DNA of 64,000 bases. It comes from Leptoclinus maculatus (taxonomy: Eukaryota > Chordata > Actinopteri > Perciformes > Stichaeidae). The DNA lies in assembly GCA_032191485.1 (NCBI GenBank), contig JAVDOI010000007.1, forward strand, positions 5,156,042-5,220,041, read 5' to 3'. The position numbers and the translations under genes were made by a program. Position 1 is the first letter of the stretch. Each line of letters starts with the position of its first letter. The notes beneath the pieces are model-generated. The model was given only the letters and a program-made list of their open reading frames with translations. It had not been told where the DNA came from and made no database searches. This document shows positions 38,138 through 50,109 of this stretch, piece after piece.

Positions 38138-38889
38138 TTGAGGGCCCGGCCCTGGAGGAAAAGTGTTCCGGGGCTCGGTGCTGTGGGATCCGATTCCAAC
38201 GCCGCTTTCTTTTCTTTTCCCTCTAACCAGATTAGTCCTTCTCTCCTTAGCCCTCTCATCTCCTCTCCTACCTGCGGCTTCTAATCCCATCATCTAACAC
38301 ATTTATACACAGTAATTAATTCACCCCCTAATTTGATCTAATTAGCGACCGTATGCAAAACAAGCCCAAATCCCTAACCGTCTGCCTTGTGCTAATTGAA
38401 TGAGTGGAGATGAGGACATGCTCATTGTTCTCTTGCTTTTACTGAAGGAATTCAATGGGACACTATTCGTTACTCCTTGACAACTCCTAATTCACACAGA
38501 AAAGGCTGATGTAATTGTGACATATGCGTAGAGCCAACTCTTAAATTACAAGAGCTTCGTGAAAAAGGTGAGTTTACAAAACAAATGATTCAGTATTACA
38601 AAAAAAAGGGACAAATAATTGAGCTGAAACAGTCTGCAACCTTTTTAACATTTTTAAATGTTCTCGTCATTAGTGCTCAGTAGTTTTATCCTATACAGCA
38701 ACATTTTTAAAAAGGTTTTTCTCCAATTATCAGTACTTTGTAATTCTATAATTAAAAGGCTGCCATCCTTACAAAAACATCCAAATCATTCACTCTTTTT
38801 TTATCAGCAACGAACTAAACAAATCAAAACAAAGACGGCAACGAGTACTTTTCTAGCGACGTGTCTCGGTGCGATCAGGGCCTTAGGTT

Positions 38890-39170
38890 GCCCAACCTTT
38901 GATTAGTTGATCAACAGTAAGTCATTAGATGGTCCATTAATTGTTTCGGCCCTATTTCAAGCAAAAATGCCAAAAATGCTTTCAGTTTACGTTCCAAGCT
39001 TCTCCAATTTGAGAATTTGCTGCATTTTGTTGTCATATCTGATAGTACCAGATATTTGGACTGTAAACAAAACATGTCAGTGTGGGCACTGACACACTCT
39101 GTATTTTATAGAATAAATCATAATCGAGAAAATAATCTGCAGATTGATGAATCTTGAAAAGTTATTAGTT
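38890..39170. repeat. Degenerate remnant of a hAT-derived dispersed repeat
   Basis: Contains TTGATTAGTTGATCAACAGT, CAAGCAAAAATGCCAAAAAT, GCTTCTCCAATTTGAGAATT and, at the far end, AATCGAGAAAATAATCTGCA. The layout matches a common teleost repeat with GATTAATCG-rich ends, here old and without clean termini. Confidence 0.45.
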
Positions 39171-39825
39171 GAAGAAAATGCTCATTACGGATTAAAATAA
39201 ATTGTACTGCACCAGTTGTACTAGCATTGATTATAAAGTTCAAGTTCAAACACGAAGATCGTAAACTGGCAGGTAAAAAGCTGAAAGAAACAGAACTTAA
39301 TTTCCATGCCATCAACATTGGATTTGACATTTGAATTAAAAATGTCAGTTGGAGACACAACACAGCGCATAGTGTCTACTGATCAGTCGACGTGAGTAGC
39401 CAGACAAGCCTCCAGGACATCAGCCCACAACCTGCTAGTCAACTTGAAGTTGAACAAAAGAAGCTTGCGTAACATACAATATCTAGGCCACTGTTGGATG
39501 GAAAGCACACAAACAAGCTCAACTTATGTCCTTTATGTCCCATATGGGAGTTAAAGAGAGGTGGATTTACCATCGGAGACCGATACGAAAGGAGCACTGT
39601 GACCCTCCGGTTCTGCCGGAAGCCTGGCCAAGTAAATCCACCTCATACAGAGCGAGATAGAGACAGAAAGAGATCTGTTAAAGGCTTCCTCGTGCTTCAG
39701 TGTGGAGCAAATTATACTAGTAAAGGTCCAACTAACAAGAAATGTGTCTAATGAGGGCTGTAGGTTAGCCTAGGGCTGATCAGGCAGGTGGCATTCCACT
39801 TCAACCATAAAAAAGTAGAGGGGTG

Positions 39826-39840
39826 GGGGGGGGGGGGGGA
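39826..39840. repeat. Poly-G run
   Basis: Run of about 14 Gs. Confidence 0.9.
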
Positions 39841-40362
39841 TTAGGACAAAACTTTATAAAGAGCAAAGCTTACTAGAAAGCAGGTCCAACTGAGGGGTCA
39901 TAAGTAGGCTAATTGCCCAGGGCTAAGAAGCCTTATCCAGGTTAGAGGGGTGACATTCTTTTGGGACTAATAAATTAAGCACAGTCCCAACAACGACCTC
40001 AGACTACATGACCGTAACAAAAGATGGCCCAGATATTTTCAACCATCTCCGATTAACCGGAAACGCCATTTCTACCACTGGTAACATAATTGATCACTAA
40101 AAAAAGAAAAAGATTTGTAGCACTGCAAAGTGTGCAGATACTACATTTATAGGAAAAACACAAACGCAGGTCTATCTTACGTGACATGAGCGGCATCAAA
40201 TATGTCATCAGCATAATATGCAAGGTGACTTCCACTGTCCGATCAATAGGTGAGATCTATTAAAATAATTAGAGGTCGGCTGAACTATTAGATTAATCTA
40301 ATATCAGAGTCACAGCAGAATGTGAAGGACAGGTATCATTAGATCTACAGATCTCACAAAGT

Positions 40363-41732
40363 CTCAGAAATAAGGGTTTTAAATGGGTTCTTCCTGAAGG
40401 GGCCGAGGTTCTACCCAGAACCATTTGCTTCTGAAGAACCCTTTTTTGAAGAAAGGGTTTTTTCAAGGGTTCTTTAAAGACTAAAGGTACCATTAATAGA
40501 ACCCTTTACATCTAAAGAACCCTGTTTTGAAGAGACTGGATTTTGACGAGTTTTCTGAAGGCTAAAGTTCAATTAAGAACCCTTCCCATTAAAAAATACC
40601 TTTTTTATAGAAAGGGTTGAAGACTAGGTTCCATTAAGAACCCTTTACATCAAAAGAAGCCTTTTTTGGAAGAAAGAGTTCTTCAAGGATTGTTGAAAAC
40701 ATGGGTGTTAAAAGATTGTCCCAGCCCACACACCCCAAAAAACTGATTGTGAACCATGATTGTTGTGGGTCATGCATAGGGCTGCAACAACGAATCGATA
40801 AAATCGATGAAATTCGATTATTAAAAGAGTTGGCAACGAATTTCATTATCGATTCGTTGTGTCGCGCGACTATTACGCCACTCAATAAGTCGCGGAGATG
40901 TTTGAGTATAAAAAAAAAAAAAAGAGTGGATCGGAGGTAGAGAAAAGACCACCGGAGAGACCCGTAACGTTGTTCTGAAACACATGGCGGAGGCAGAGAA
41001 ATCAGTACGACCTAAGTCATCCAAGGTGCGGAGCATTTCACACTAAATAAATCGAAAAAGTGTGTTAATTGCAAGATATGCAAAAGCGACATGGCACGGG
41101 AGCACCACGGTGATGATTCAGCACCTAAAACGTAAACATGTTGGAGTCCTTGATGAGGAGGAAGGGAGTTCAACAGCAGGGTAAGTCACTACAGCATCCT
41201 ACTTTTGTTCCGTTTTGAAGTGAGGAACTAGGCGCGTTCGATGTGCGGATCCGCCCGGTGTCCGCAGCGATGACAAGTTAGCGTTAGCTCGTTAATTTAA
41301 CGTTTTTATTCACTCGCCTTTTTTTATCCGATTCATCGATTAATCGAAAAAATAATCGACAGATTAATCGATTATTAAAATAATCGTTAGTTGCAGCCCT
41401 AGTCATGCACCACATCAGCCCCCGTCCTTGGGGAGCCTTGTGAGGAACCCTGTGTGGGTTCTAGATGAAACCCTGTGAATAAAAAACCCTGGGTGGGTTC
41501 TTGCTAGCACCCTTAGAAGGTAGAAAGGTTCTGGATATAACCTCCAGAGAGGGTTCTGGGTGGAACCATTCCACCATAGAAGGGCTCTCCGTAGGACTTC
41601 TCATAGGGGGATCTAGGTGGAACCTCTGACAGATGGTTCTAGGTTGGGTGAGAGGTGGAACCAAAAAGGGTTCTCCTACGTGGACAAACCAATGAACCCT
41701 ATATGGTTCTAGATAGCGCCGTTATTTCTAAG
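40363..41732. mobile_element. AGAACCCTT-rich dispersed element, split by a hAT
   Basis: Outer inverted ends are CTCAGAAATAAGGG (from 40363) and, reading in from 41732, CTTAGAAATAACGG. The body is built of many imperfect AAGAACCCTTTT, GGGTTCTAGAT and TGGAACC modules in both directions. The hAT at 40777-41401 is a later insertion in its middle. The superfamily is unknown; the terminal inverted repeat suggests a non-autonomous DNA transposon. Confidence 0.5.
40777..41401 (+). mobile_element. Non-autonomous hAT with a BED-finger exon remnant, TSD GTCATGCA
   Basis: Ends TAGGGCTGCAACAACGAATC and ...CGTTAGTTGCAGCCCTA; exact duplication GTCATGCA at 40769-40776 and 41402-41409. On the plus strand, 40984-41180 encodes MAEAEKSVRPKSSKVR, then across two frames CKICKSDMA and WHGSTTVMIQHLKRKHVGVL. 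This is a clear BED-type zinc finger (C..C then H....H) of ZBED-like hAT transposases, broken by stops and a frameshift. GCAG|GGTAAGTC right after it looks like the original exon-1 donor. The catalytic region is deleted. Same family as 53960-54878. Confidence 0.88.
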
Positions 41733-42049
41733 CATGTACAATGTAGAGCTGAAAGTTGGAACTAAAAATGTTGTACAGAAAGTAGTTTACTTTCATCTCT
41801 CGGCTCTGTCTTGCACACTTTACTTTGATGTTGAGGCCATCTATTAGAACGCTCTGACAAGCCGGGCAAGGGCCAGAAGCTGAATAACCTCAGCTGAACC
41901 TGTTTTTGTCTCAGTCACCTGTGACCTGTGTGTCGGTGACCCCGTTGCTCCAGCCCTTAGGGAGCCAGCGGTAGTGTTACACTGAGAACACCTTCTGTAG
42001 GTCGTAAACTCCACGGCATGACCCTTGGGACACCCTTCATCTCCTCTCT

Positions 42050-42052
<3 letters not shown>

Positions 42053-42084
<32 letters not shown>
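42053..42084. repeat. (GT)16 microsatellite
   Basis: Perfect tract. Confidence 0.96.
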
Positions 42085-42086
<2 letters not shown>

Positions 42087-42435
42087 ACGCTCCAGCTGTG
42101 AAGCTTGGCAGATTCCTTTTGACCCTCCTTTTTTAAACTTGACCTTGCTTGTTCCAACAGAAACTATCAACTCCATTTACACACATTTTTTCTTGATCTA
42201 CATTGTGCAAGCAACGTAGATTTTGATAATGTCTACCTCTGTTATTATTTATCTGAAACCGAAATGGCAGCAAAAGCATGAAAGACGCATTGGCACTAAG
42301 TCAATAAGTATGTTTTCTGTGGCTCATCCATTTATCATAAGCCAAGGAAGCAAAGAGAGAGGAAATGGTGTTTGCATTGTTTTTTACAAAGTATTGAACG
42401 GATTTTTAAGCAGTCCTGCCACACACACTCACACG

Positions 42436-43573
42436 TAGGGCTGCACGATTATGGCCAAAATCATAATCGCGATTATTTTGATCAATATTGAGATCACGAT
42501 TATTTATCACGATTATTCATTAATTTTAGGGACAACATCTTTTTATTGCACTTTCACGTTTAAGTGAATGCAGCATAATGCTGCGTTCACTTATTGTGAG
42601 TGTTGATGGAGCTGCTACCATGTTAGCATAGCCTAGCACCGATCGATCCGAGCTCCATTGAGAAAACAAGTATTTTAAAAGTTATTTGCTTGTTGTCTTG
42701 CGGAGAGAACTAACGAAACGTGAATTCAGACAAATCGGCATCATTAGGTAGTTGTTTCGGAGTCCCTTTTTGTCGGTTTATTGCAGTTAAATCACAGCCA
42801 AATCTGTTTATTTGGGGCTCATACAGCCGTAGTAAACAGCGGACGTGTTGAATGAGATGAATACATCTCGATGAAATCCACGGAGCTCCTCCAGATGACG
42901 TTATTAACGCAGACATGACGGCGTTTAGTTTCCCATGATATCTGGGACTTCCACAACACGTACTAAGCAGAAATACAGGTTATTTTTTCCATGGTTGATG
43001 GCGGACAGTTGAACGGCTTTCAGAGCGATAAGCCCCGCCCCCTCTCCAGCGCGTCCAGCGCGATTCACGCGAATTAACACAAATGGTCCCCGGCGAGACC
43101 GGCGGCGCGATGGACGCGAATTTGCGGCGCGATGAATTCGCACTCTGTGCATATGATTTTTTCTTCTTTCACATCACTTGCCCTAAATCCAAAAAACTTC
43201 CAGATAACTGATGATGATCCTTTTCGAGGGACGAGCTCCTCGCCTTCTGCTCCTGACATTTTATTTACCTTTCACACGACACCCGTGACCATCTGCTCTC
43301 TGCTCTGTTGTCTGTCTCTCTACTCTTCTACTAATACCGGAGTCGACTGCAGACAGAACTTTTTTTGAAGCTGCCGCTGCAGGGTGCGTGCATGACACCT
43401 CCCATCTCGTTCTCCCCCTGGTGGTTGGCTGACTCTTAGTTGAGGAAGCGCTTGATTTGATATGTAGCAGAGCACGCATTTTAAAACGTCAATATCGCCG
43501 ACGATCATGCTCATTTAATCGTGGCAGCCAAAATCGTGATCGCGATTAAAATTCGATTAATTGTGCAGCCCTA
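42436..43573 (-). mobile_element. Non-autonomous hAT, TSD CTCACACG
   Basis: Ends TAGGGCTGCACGATTATGGC and ...AATTGTGCAGCCCTA; exact duplication CTCACACG at 42428-42435 and 43574-43581. The interior next to each end is rich in AATCGCGATTA. On the minus strand, 43259 down to about 43130 encodes KGSSSVIWKFFGFRASDVKE followed by EKIICTEC, the first half of a BED finger. The partner His residues are missing because the frame then runs into unrelated sequence. It is related in end sequence to, but distinct from, the 40777 family. Confidence 0.87.
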
Positions 43574-44547
43574 CTCACACGCACACACACTAATGTACAT
43601 TAACTACTGCAGTGAGTCTGCTGGAGCCAAACAACATATACAGATGGATATCAAGGTCAAAAATGGTGTGAACAAGAGGATAAAACAGATATTCAGAGAA
43701 CAGATGCATACAGAGTTCACTGATGGGAAGAGCAAGGAAACACAGAATGACAGTGTGTCGTAGTCAAGTGTAGAGCCTCAAGAGACCTAACTAACCACCT
43801 GGTCGTCCTGATGGTCCAATGCATCAATAAATCACACTGCACGAATCCCGCAAAGCCAGGACAGTCATAAAGCATATTGAACCATCACAAAGTTTAAATC
43901 TAGAATGCAAAGTAAGAAAGCAGCACAGGCTGCGGGAGGCGGTTTAGGGGCACAGCATAAAATGAATGCTGAGTCACTGTGCTAAGGCTCGAGCAGCAGG
44001 CGGACAGGAAGAAAACGGCAGCGGTATCATGGGAGCCTGCTGAGGAGAACGGGACACTGGCATCTGCTGCTACACCAGAGGAGTCACAAGGGGGAAAGGA
44101 GACGCAAGAGAGAGAATGAGAGGAAGCAATGGAGGGAAGGAGAGGGCGAAAGGAGGGCTGAAGGAAAAGGAGATCATTCTCCTGAATGATGAGTGGGAGT
44201 GAGGGAGGACAAGAAGGGGAGAGAAAGGTGGTGAGCGTAGGGGGGAGGAAAAGGTGGAGGTGGGGAGAGGATAACGTGAGGAATTCAAGAGGAAAGTAAC
44301 CTACAGAAGGACACATCTACCTGCTCTCAGAGCTTCTCGGACTGCTGACTCGGCATAACCTGAAGTCACTTCAGCTTTGTCCTTTATCGCTGACTCAGCC
44401 TGCAGTTCGACGGGCCCCAGGGGGAACCATACCAACACAACTGAAACCCTCTCCAACACCTACTCTTACTCGGGCAATGAAGCGCATGCAACTTTTGTAG
44501 TCACTTGTACCACCATGATAGCTTCATGTCAAAAAAAAAATAATAAT

Positions 44548-44578
44548 ATATATATATAAATAAATAAATAAATAAATA
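44548..44578. repeat. (TA)n/(TAAA)n microsatellite
   Basis: Short TA run followed by TAAA units. Confidence 0.9.
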
Positions 44579-44683
44579 CTCAAGTGAAGTCCTGAGTGCT
44601 ATCAGAGTCCAAGTTGAATAGTTGAGTCTAAAGTCATCAATTTTGTGATTAGTCTGACTCGAGTCCACATCTCTGCAAGGTAA
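44578..44683 (+). repeat. Fragment of the CAGAGGTGGG-type dispersed repeat, other end
   Basis: Contains GTCCAAGTTGAATAGTTGAG and ends GACTCGAGTCCACATCTCTG. This is the opposite terminus of the family represented at 18184-18310. Confidence 0.45.
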
Positions 44684-44722
44684 AAAGGTTGTCAGTAGGT
44701 TCTTTATTAAGCTTATTACAAC

Positions 44723-46143
44723 CAGTGGGTCGTCAGGGCCTGCAAAGCCTTCTCTGCTGGCCTAAACAGAATCACAAAGTTATAGCTATTTTATAATTTT
44801 ATAATTTTTTTCTTAAATACACTACATGTATTATAATTTATAAAATTATTTTTCCCATTATCTTATTTTCTCATTGCACAGCTACTGTCTTCCTCAGTTG
44901 CTCTGCTTCCAGTGCAGCTTGTTTTAAGTAGAGCTTTTATCCAATCAGATTTCACCTCTGTGTCTCTAGGTAGAAGAGAGGCCCGAGGCCTGCAGACTCA
45001 CAAGTGCCTCCATGTGCAGTTTAAGTGAATGGGGACGATATTGTTGATTGTCATCGTGTTCAACCAATCAGATCTTTAGTTTGACATGTTGGAAGTATTC
45101 CTTGAGTGTCAGAGCCTGCTAGCCCCATACTAGCCGGCCCACAACTACGTCAGCATTAGTGCAGCTCAGAGTCCAGGTGCAGCTCTGCCGCGAAGTGCAG
45201 GGTGTGCTGTGATTGGTCAGTGGGCGAGCACGTGACTAAAGTGAAACTTATGCTTGCTAGCAGAACTTAGCTTGTAGCAGTCAGAGTTCAAGTGGAAGGA
45301 TATGGAAGAAATTATAACATTTGTAGGGTTTTGCTTGGTGTAGTTTATTTATTTTTCACCTAGCTTTGTTTTTCTTGGATTTAGTGGCGGAGTTACTGAT
45401 AACGCCTTTCTCAAGAAAGAAGGACATTTCAGGAAAAGCTGGACATCGTAAGAAATGGTCAGTCAACCCCACAGCTGGCAGCCCTGACTCAGCCAGGAAA
45501 AGGATTTGTATGAACGGTATTTCTGGCTGACAGCGTCGGAGAAGCGTTGCACATTTTATGGCTGGGAATGTGTTTCATTTTAACTGAGCTCCTGGTGTTT
45601 GGAGCTATACGCTAACCTGAGGACGCCATAGCACGGCAGGACACAAGCTACGGTGCTTTTGAAAACTTTTGGAGAGACTCGAGTGGATCTACAACTCAAC
45701 GAACACGTTCGCAGGGAAACGGCTCCACAACCGCGGCCCGGCGTGCGGTCTGGGCCGGCGGAGGAGGGGACCCGGCCCCGCTGCCAACCTGCCGCAGCAG
45801 ACCGGCGAAATACAACTGGGGAGGCTCGACTGTCACTTGCGTCCATGAATCGAGAAGGACTTCTTACTGGAACTGAAACGATGTACTGGGATTAAACTCT
45901 TTAAGTTACGGTAAGTGACAAACTGCGTGTGTTTGTTTACATAGTAACGTTACTACTGTTTGTTTGTCTATCGTGTCGCTTTTATGAATAATATTTGAAT
46001 GGCTCGTGCTCTTGTGTGGTGGAATGCATGGATCCGCTGCAGGTTTGCTGGATTGATGTGTCATAATGAGGTTATTAGGCGGTAATTCAACTGTAGTAGG
46101 ACAGCACTGAAGGCCCAGGTATAAAATCCACGGCCCGCCACTG
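44723..46143. mobile_element. Non-autonomous hAT element, TSD ATTACAAC
   Basis: A 1421-bp element with ends CAGTGGGTCGTCAGGGCC and ...CCACGGCCCGCCACTG. The exact duplication ATTACAAC lies at 44715-44722 and 46144-46151. It shares blocks over its full length with 14317-15646, with extra internal sequence, including a GC-rich stretch at 45580-45890 that is open in both directions but resembles no known protein. Confidence 0.9.
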
Positions 46144-46182
46144 ATTACAACAAACGTTTTCTGGTTAGCACTTACAGCTAGC

Positions 46183-46216
<34 letters not shown>

Positions 46217-46847
46217 TAATCAGCACATATAGACTACACAGTCATACAACATGTTCTTTAGCTTTGACTCCGGGTCGGACGTCCGTTATAGAGTAGCTGC
46301 TGTGATATCTGTGGTTCTATTAGGACATTGTGGGCAATGTTGCAAAACAATGAGCAGGACTGATATATGAAGTGAATTTGAAGCATTTATTTGTGTCAAT
46401 GCGATGAAGGGCTTGGTTTGGTCGGGCATCCCACTGGATTAGCCAAAGAGACATTTCTGAGCTGTTATTTCATCTATTAGTCAAGTCATAAGATTTCTTT
46501 CACAGCAGCATTTCATTGATTTGCCATCGGCCAAATAGGAAAAGCACAGGTGTTGCCAATAACAACAATGGCTCTGCTGTTCTATTTAAAGGAGTACTCA
46601 ATCAAAATCTAGCATTGCCCCCCTATGACTTTGTCATTCTCACTATAGACAGTGTTAAAATAAATAAATAAATAAAAGTACAGATATCATCTTATAAATT
46701 TTGCGAGTCTTTCTTCCTTTTCAAAACCAAAACCAAAAAAGTAAAGTGTGGCTGGAGTTAACTTTTTTCTTCTCTTTTGTTAAATCCATTTCACATCATA
46801 ACGTCTCAGTCAACTTTATAATAAACAATCTCTACACATCTCAACAT

Positions 46848-47419
46848 CTTGCCCTCAGTTCAGACTGGAGTGGGTATGTTTGGTCTAAAGATGTATGTTT
46901 GGTCTCTTAGTGGCGTTTCACATTGGCGACTTTAATAATGGCCACGATATCTGAACATATGAGACAGAGAGGTTTAGTAGCGCCAGCAGGAAGAATGAAC
47001 AAATAAGAGTCCGTCCATTCTTTGTTAAAAGCTCTGTTTTCATGGTCCACTCTTCTCTTTTTAGAACACGCCATGTTAAACCGCTTCTCCGACTTACTTC
47101 TCCCACTGCTCTCTCTCTCTCTCTCTCTCTCCCCGTCTCTCTCCTGTCTGTGTGTAAATCTCACTCGGCTCACGATGCGTTTCAGAATACAGATATTCTA
47201 TTGGCTGAGTAGCGTCACGTGAGATGATTTACAATGCATGTAATTGGTCGGTGTATTTCCTGGACTGCTGACCGAGTGCCGTAAAGGCTAGAAAAGCTGT
47301 GCAGGTTAAAATAGAATATATGTATAATTCTCTATTATCCATCAGTTATACGTCCGGGTCCGGATAGGACAGCGTCTGGGTCCGGATCCGGACCGCGGTC
47401 CGCCTGTTAGAGACCCCTG
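46848..47419 (-). mobile_element. 5'-truncated second copy of the 11116-type hAT
   Basis: From GCCCTCAGTTCAGACTGG onward it follows the right half of 11116-12194, and it ends GGTCCGCCTGTTAGAGACCCCTG. The minus strand again encodes MACSKKRRVDHENRAFNKEW and CLICSDIVAII..VKRH. The left terminus is missing, so no target duplication can be shown. Confidence 0.75.
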
Positions 47420-47800
47420 CTCTAGAGCATTCAAAACCGTCTATCTTTGGAATTAGCCGGCCAAGAGTGTCAGTGACAGAAATGTTGATTCCTCACAGCG
47501 AACAGCGCTCCAATTGGCCGCTAACAACATGCGTTTGGTTTCAGCAGCAGAGGCCCTAAACTGTCGATGGGAGCGTGGAACACAGCGCAGGATTTGTAAC
47601 ATCGTGACGGTGCTCGGTGTCGGTGACAGAGGGAATGAGTGAAAGTAAGGGAGAGAACGAGAGAGAGAAAGAAAAAAACACAGCATTGTGTCGGAGTGGC
47701 AGGCGGCAAATGAATCAGCTTGTTTCCCCCCGCTGCCTTGAGGGCTAGACAGTCTGACAGGCCAGCAAATAAGGATGACTCATCCTGACTCACACACCCA

Positions 47801-47860
47801 CCCAAACACCCCACCCCACCCCCCACACACACAGGTGGGCACACCCCCCCCCCCACCCCA
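47801..47860. repeat. C/CA-rich low-complexity
   Basis: CACCC repeats and C-runs. Confidence 0.85.
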
Positions 47861-47968
47861 CTGTAAAACATGCTTTTGTGGCTTCCAATTGCCCTGAAAG
47901 GAAACGTTGCATGCTCCTCTCAGATCTTCTTCCCCTTTCGCAAATACTCTCTCACTTACATTCTTTCT

Positions 47969-48113
<145 letters not shown>

Positions 48114-48973
48114 TTTGTTGCCCCTCTTCGTCTTGCCTTCCTGGCTGCATTGACAAACAGCCCTACAGCCACCAACCTGTTAGTCATCCTGGTTGTTACC
48201 CTTTCTAAGTCTGTCTAGTTGAATGCACGAACACCAGCATTCGTGCACACTAGCATTCGTGCACACGCACCGCATTCCGATCTTTTGTGAAGATGAGACT
48301 GCAGTGGTGAGGGGTTTCCAGATCTTGAGGAGCTGATACGTGAACGACCTTCAAAAGATAAAAAAGCTGCTTTGATCTGTCAAAGTTATAGTAGGCACGG
48401 ACGCGCACACACACACACACACAAGCAGCCTGTTACGTGAACTTTGTCAGAGGCGCAGGCTGAAGCTGAGATTGTCAACTGATGCCGCAGTTTTTTTTTT
48501 TTTAAGGTCCATCTATTGTTGTTGAGCCAGAATAAAACAAGACAAACTCAGCGTGTCTGAACAGAATCACAAAACTATTTGCTTTGTGCTAACTGGCGGC
48601 TCGTTAAGAGGACAGTCTATCGCCAAAGCATCAGCTTCAAAATGTTACAGTTCCTTCTAACATTTAGCTCTTTAGCTTCCAAGATGCTAATAGCATGTAA
48701 TTATGTGGGAAACGTTGTCCTCCTTTTGTTACGGCCCTCTCAGGAACAAGATGGAGACGCCTTCCCCAAGGTCCACCAATCACCGTGCAGAACAAAACGG
48801 TGTGTGTGTGTGTGTGTGCATCTGTGTGTAACAGGATCAGCGTGTGTGCCGAGGGTTAAGTGATGTGAGCCTGAATGAGTTAGCGGAGTTGGAGCGACTG
48901 TGTGCCGAGTGGTCCCCGGTGTCCCTTGGTATTGTTAGCTTCTGCTTGAGAACGAGTGCTTTGTGAGTGTAAT

Positions 48974-49026
48974 GTGTGTGTGTGTGTATGTGAGAGAGAG
49001 TGTGTGTGTGTGTGTGTGTGTGTGTG
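48974..49026. repeat. (TG)n microsatellite abutting the exon 4 donor
   Basis: Two TG runs with an AGAGAG interruption. The last TG units touch the GT donor of exon 4, so the pre-mRNA reads GUACC followed by ACACAC. Confidence 0.95.
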
Positions 49027-49030
49027 GTAC

Positions 49031-49137
49031 CTGGTCCTTGGAGGCTCTCGTCCAACACCAGACTGTTCATACATTTGAGCTCCCAGTCCTGGATCTCAGT
49101 ATTCCACAGGGCAGGAATTAAGACGGCATACTGGGCT
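49031..49137 (-). CDS. TBC-domain protein, exon 4: post-TBC segment
   Basis: A 107-nt exon, entered in phase 2 and left in phase 1. It encodes AQYAVLIPALWNTEIQDWEL followed by KCMNSLVLDESLQGP, a segment that is hydrophobic at first and then acidic and polar. The acceptor is TTCCTCCCGCAG|A and the donor CCAG|GTACCA. The donor is immediately followed on the transcript by a (CA)n microsatellite (plus-strand TG run at 49001-49026). The intron before it is 9.5 kb and holds the Tc1 and nested hAT cluster. The intron after it is 21.3 kb. The frame joins cleanly on both sides. Confidence 0.83.
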
Positions 49138-49695
49138 CTGCGGGAGGAAGTACAATGAGATTTCACAAAAAAATAAAACAGAATTATTGAACCACCTTTG
49201 ACCCCGCTTCTGTATTGATCACAGTGTGGACATTCAGGTGCAGATAATGCAACATTGATGGGCAGGTGATGGAGGAAGAGCAGACAGAGACAGAGGAGGT
49301 GATGAAGAAGTGACGTGTAATCTAGATCGATCACACGGTTGAGCTATCCATCCCAGCATATGATGATGAATGGTTGGAGACAGCAATAGATGGAGCGCTT
49401 GGGAGTGAGTGAAAATCGAGCGATCGTGGGAGAGGAGAATGAATGATGTGTGCGAGCTTCCCGTCAGCTCATTTAAAAACGATCCCAGCGAGCATTTCAC
49501 AGAAGATGGTGACAGTAAACCATTTATATAAGTAGATGCAGGCAACAGTTGGGGAAACTCTAGATGGAGTCCCACTTCTCTCATTTCTTTGCACAAAACT
49601 GTATTTACATGGAATAGATTCTCAATGCTTGTGATGGCTGTTGTACCAACTTACTCCAATGATGGCTCAGACATGAATCACACACTCTTTACTCC

Positions 49696-49760
49696 TTAAA
49701 AGGTGCTAAATTTGAAATTCAGAGCATATGTAGTGCCTCAACACGACTCTCGACAATATA
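49696..49760. mobile_element. TTAA MITE, single-ended fragment
   Basis: TTAAAAGGTGCTAAATTTGA with AATTCAGAG and then GTGCCTCAACACGACTC, matching one end and core of 60611-60840. The other end is not found before DR-A copy d begins. Confidence 0.5.
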
Positions 49761-49827
49761 TCAGCTTTTCCACGCAACAGCTTTCTATTCTTTTTATCTA
49801 TCTTTATTCATAATTATTTTAGGCTAG

Positions 49828-50095
49828 AAGCAGGCGGCAACCTCTGGTTCTGAAGAGTGAAGCCAAGCCAATGCTTTCTTTCTACTGTCCATCAGGGGGC
49901 GACTCCTCTGGTTGTATAGAAGTCTATGAGAAAATGACTTTCTCACTTGATTTATTACCTCAGTAAACATTGTTAACATGAGTTTATGGTCTCAATCTCT
50001 AGTTTCAAGTCTTCTTCAATACAGCATGATGTTCATTTAGGAAATGATGGTCCATTTAGAGTCATATAGACCATAACGCAGAGTATGCTTGTCTG
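49828..50095 (-). repeat. Dispersed repeat DR-A, copy d (reverse)
   Basis: Begins AGCAGGCGGCAACCTCTGGT, with CATCAGGGGGCGACTCCTCT, GGTCTCAATCTCTAGTTTC and CAGCATGATGTTCATTTAG in the reverse order of copy e. It stops before the GACCTGTCAATC half. Confidence 0.75.
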
Positions 50096-50109
50096 ATTTA
50101 CATCAGCAC

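Noticed and set aside
44070..44316. Minus-strand Ser/Pro/Leu-rich frames
   Set aside because: They lie over a purine-rich GGA/GAG low-complexity stretch; no splice sites with a fitting phase, no domain.
45580..45895. GC-rich region open on both strands
   Set aside because: It is inside the 44723-46143 hAT, has no known motif, and openness on both strands reflects composition.
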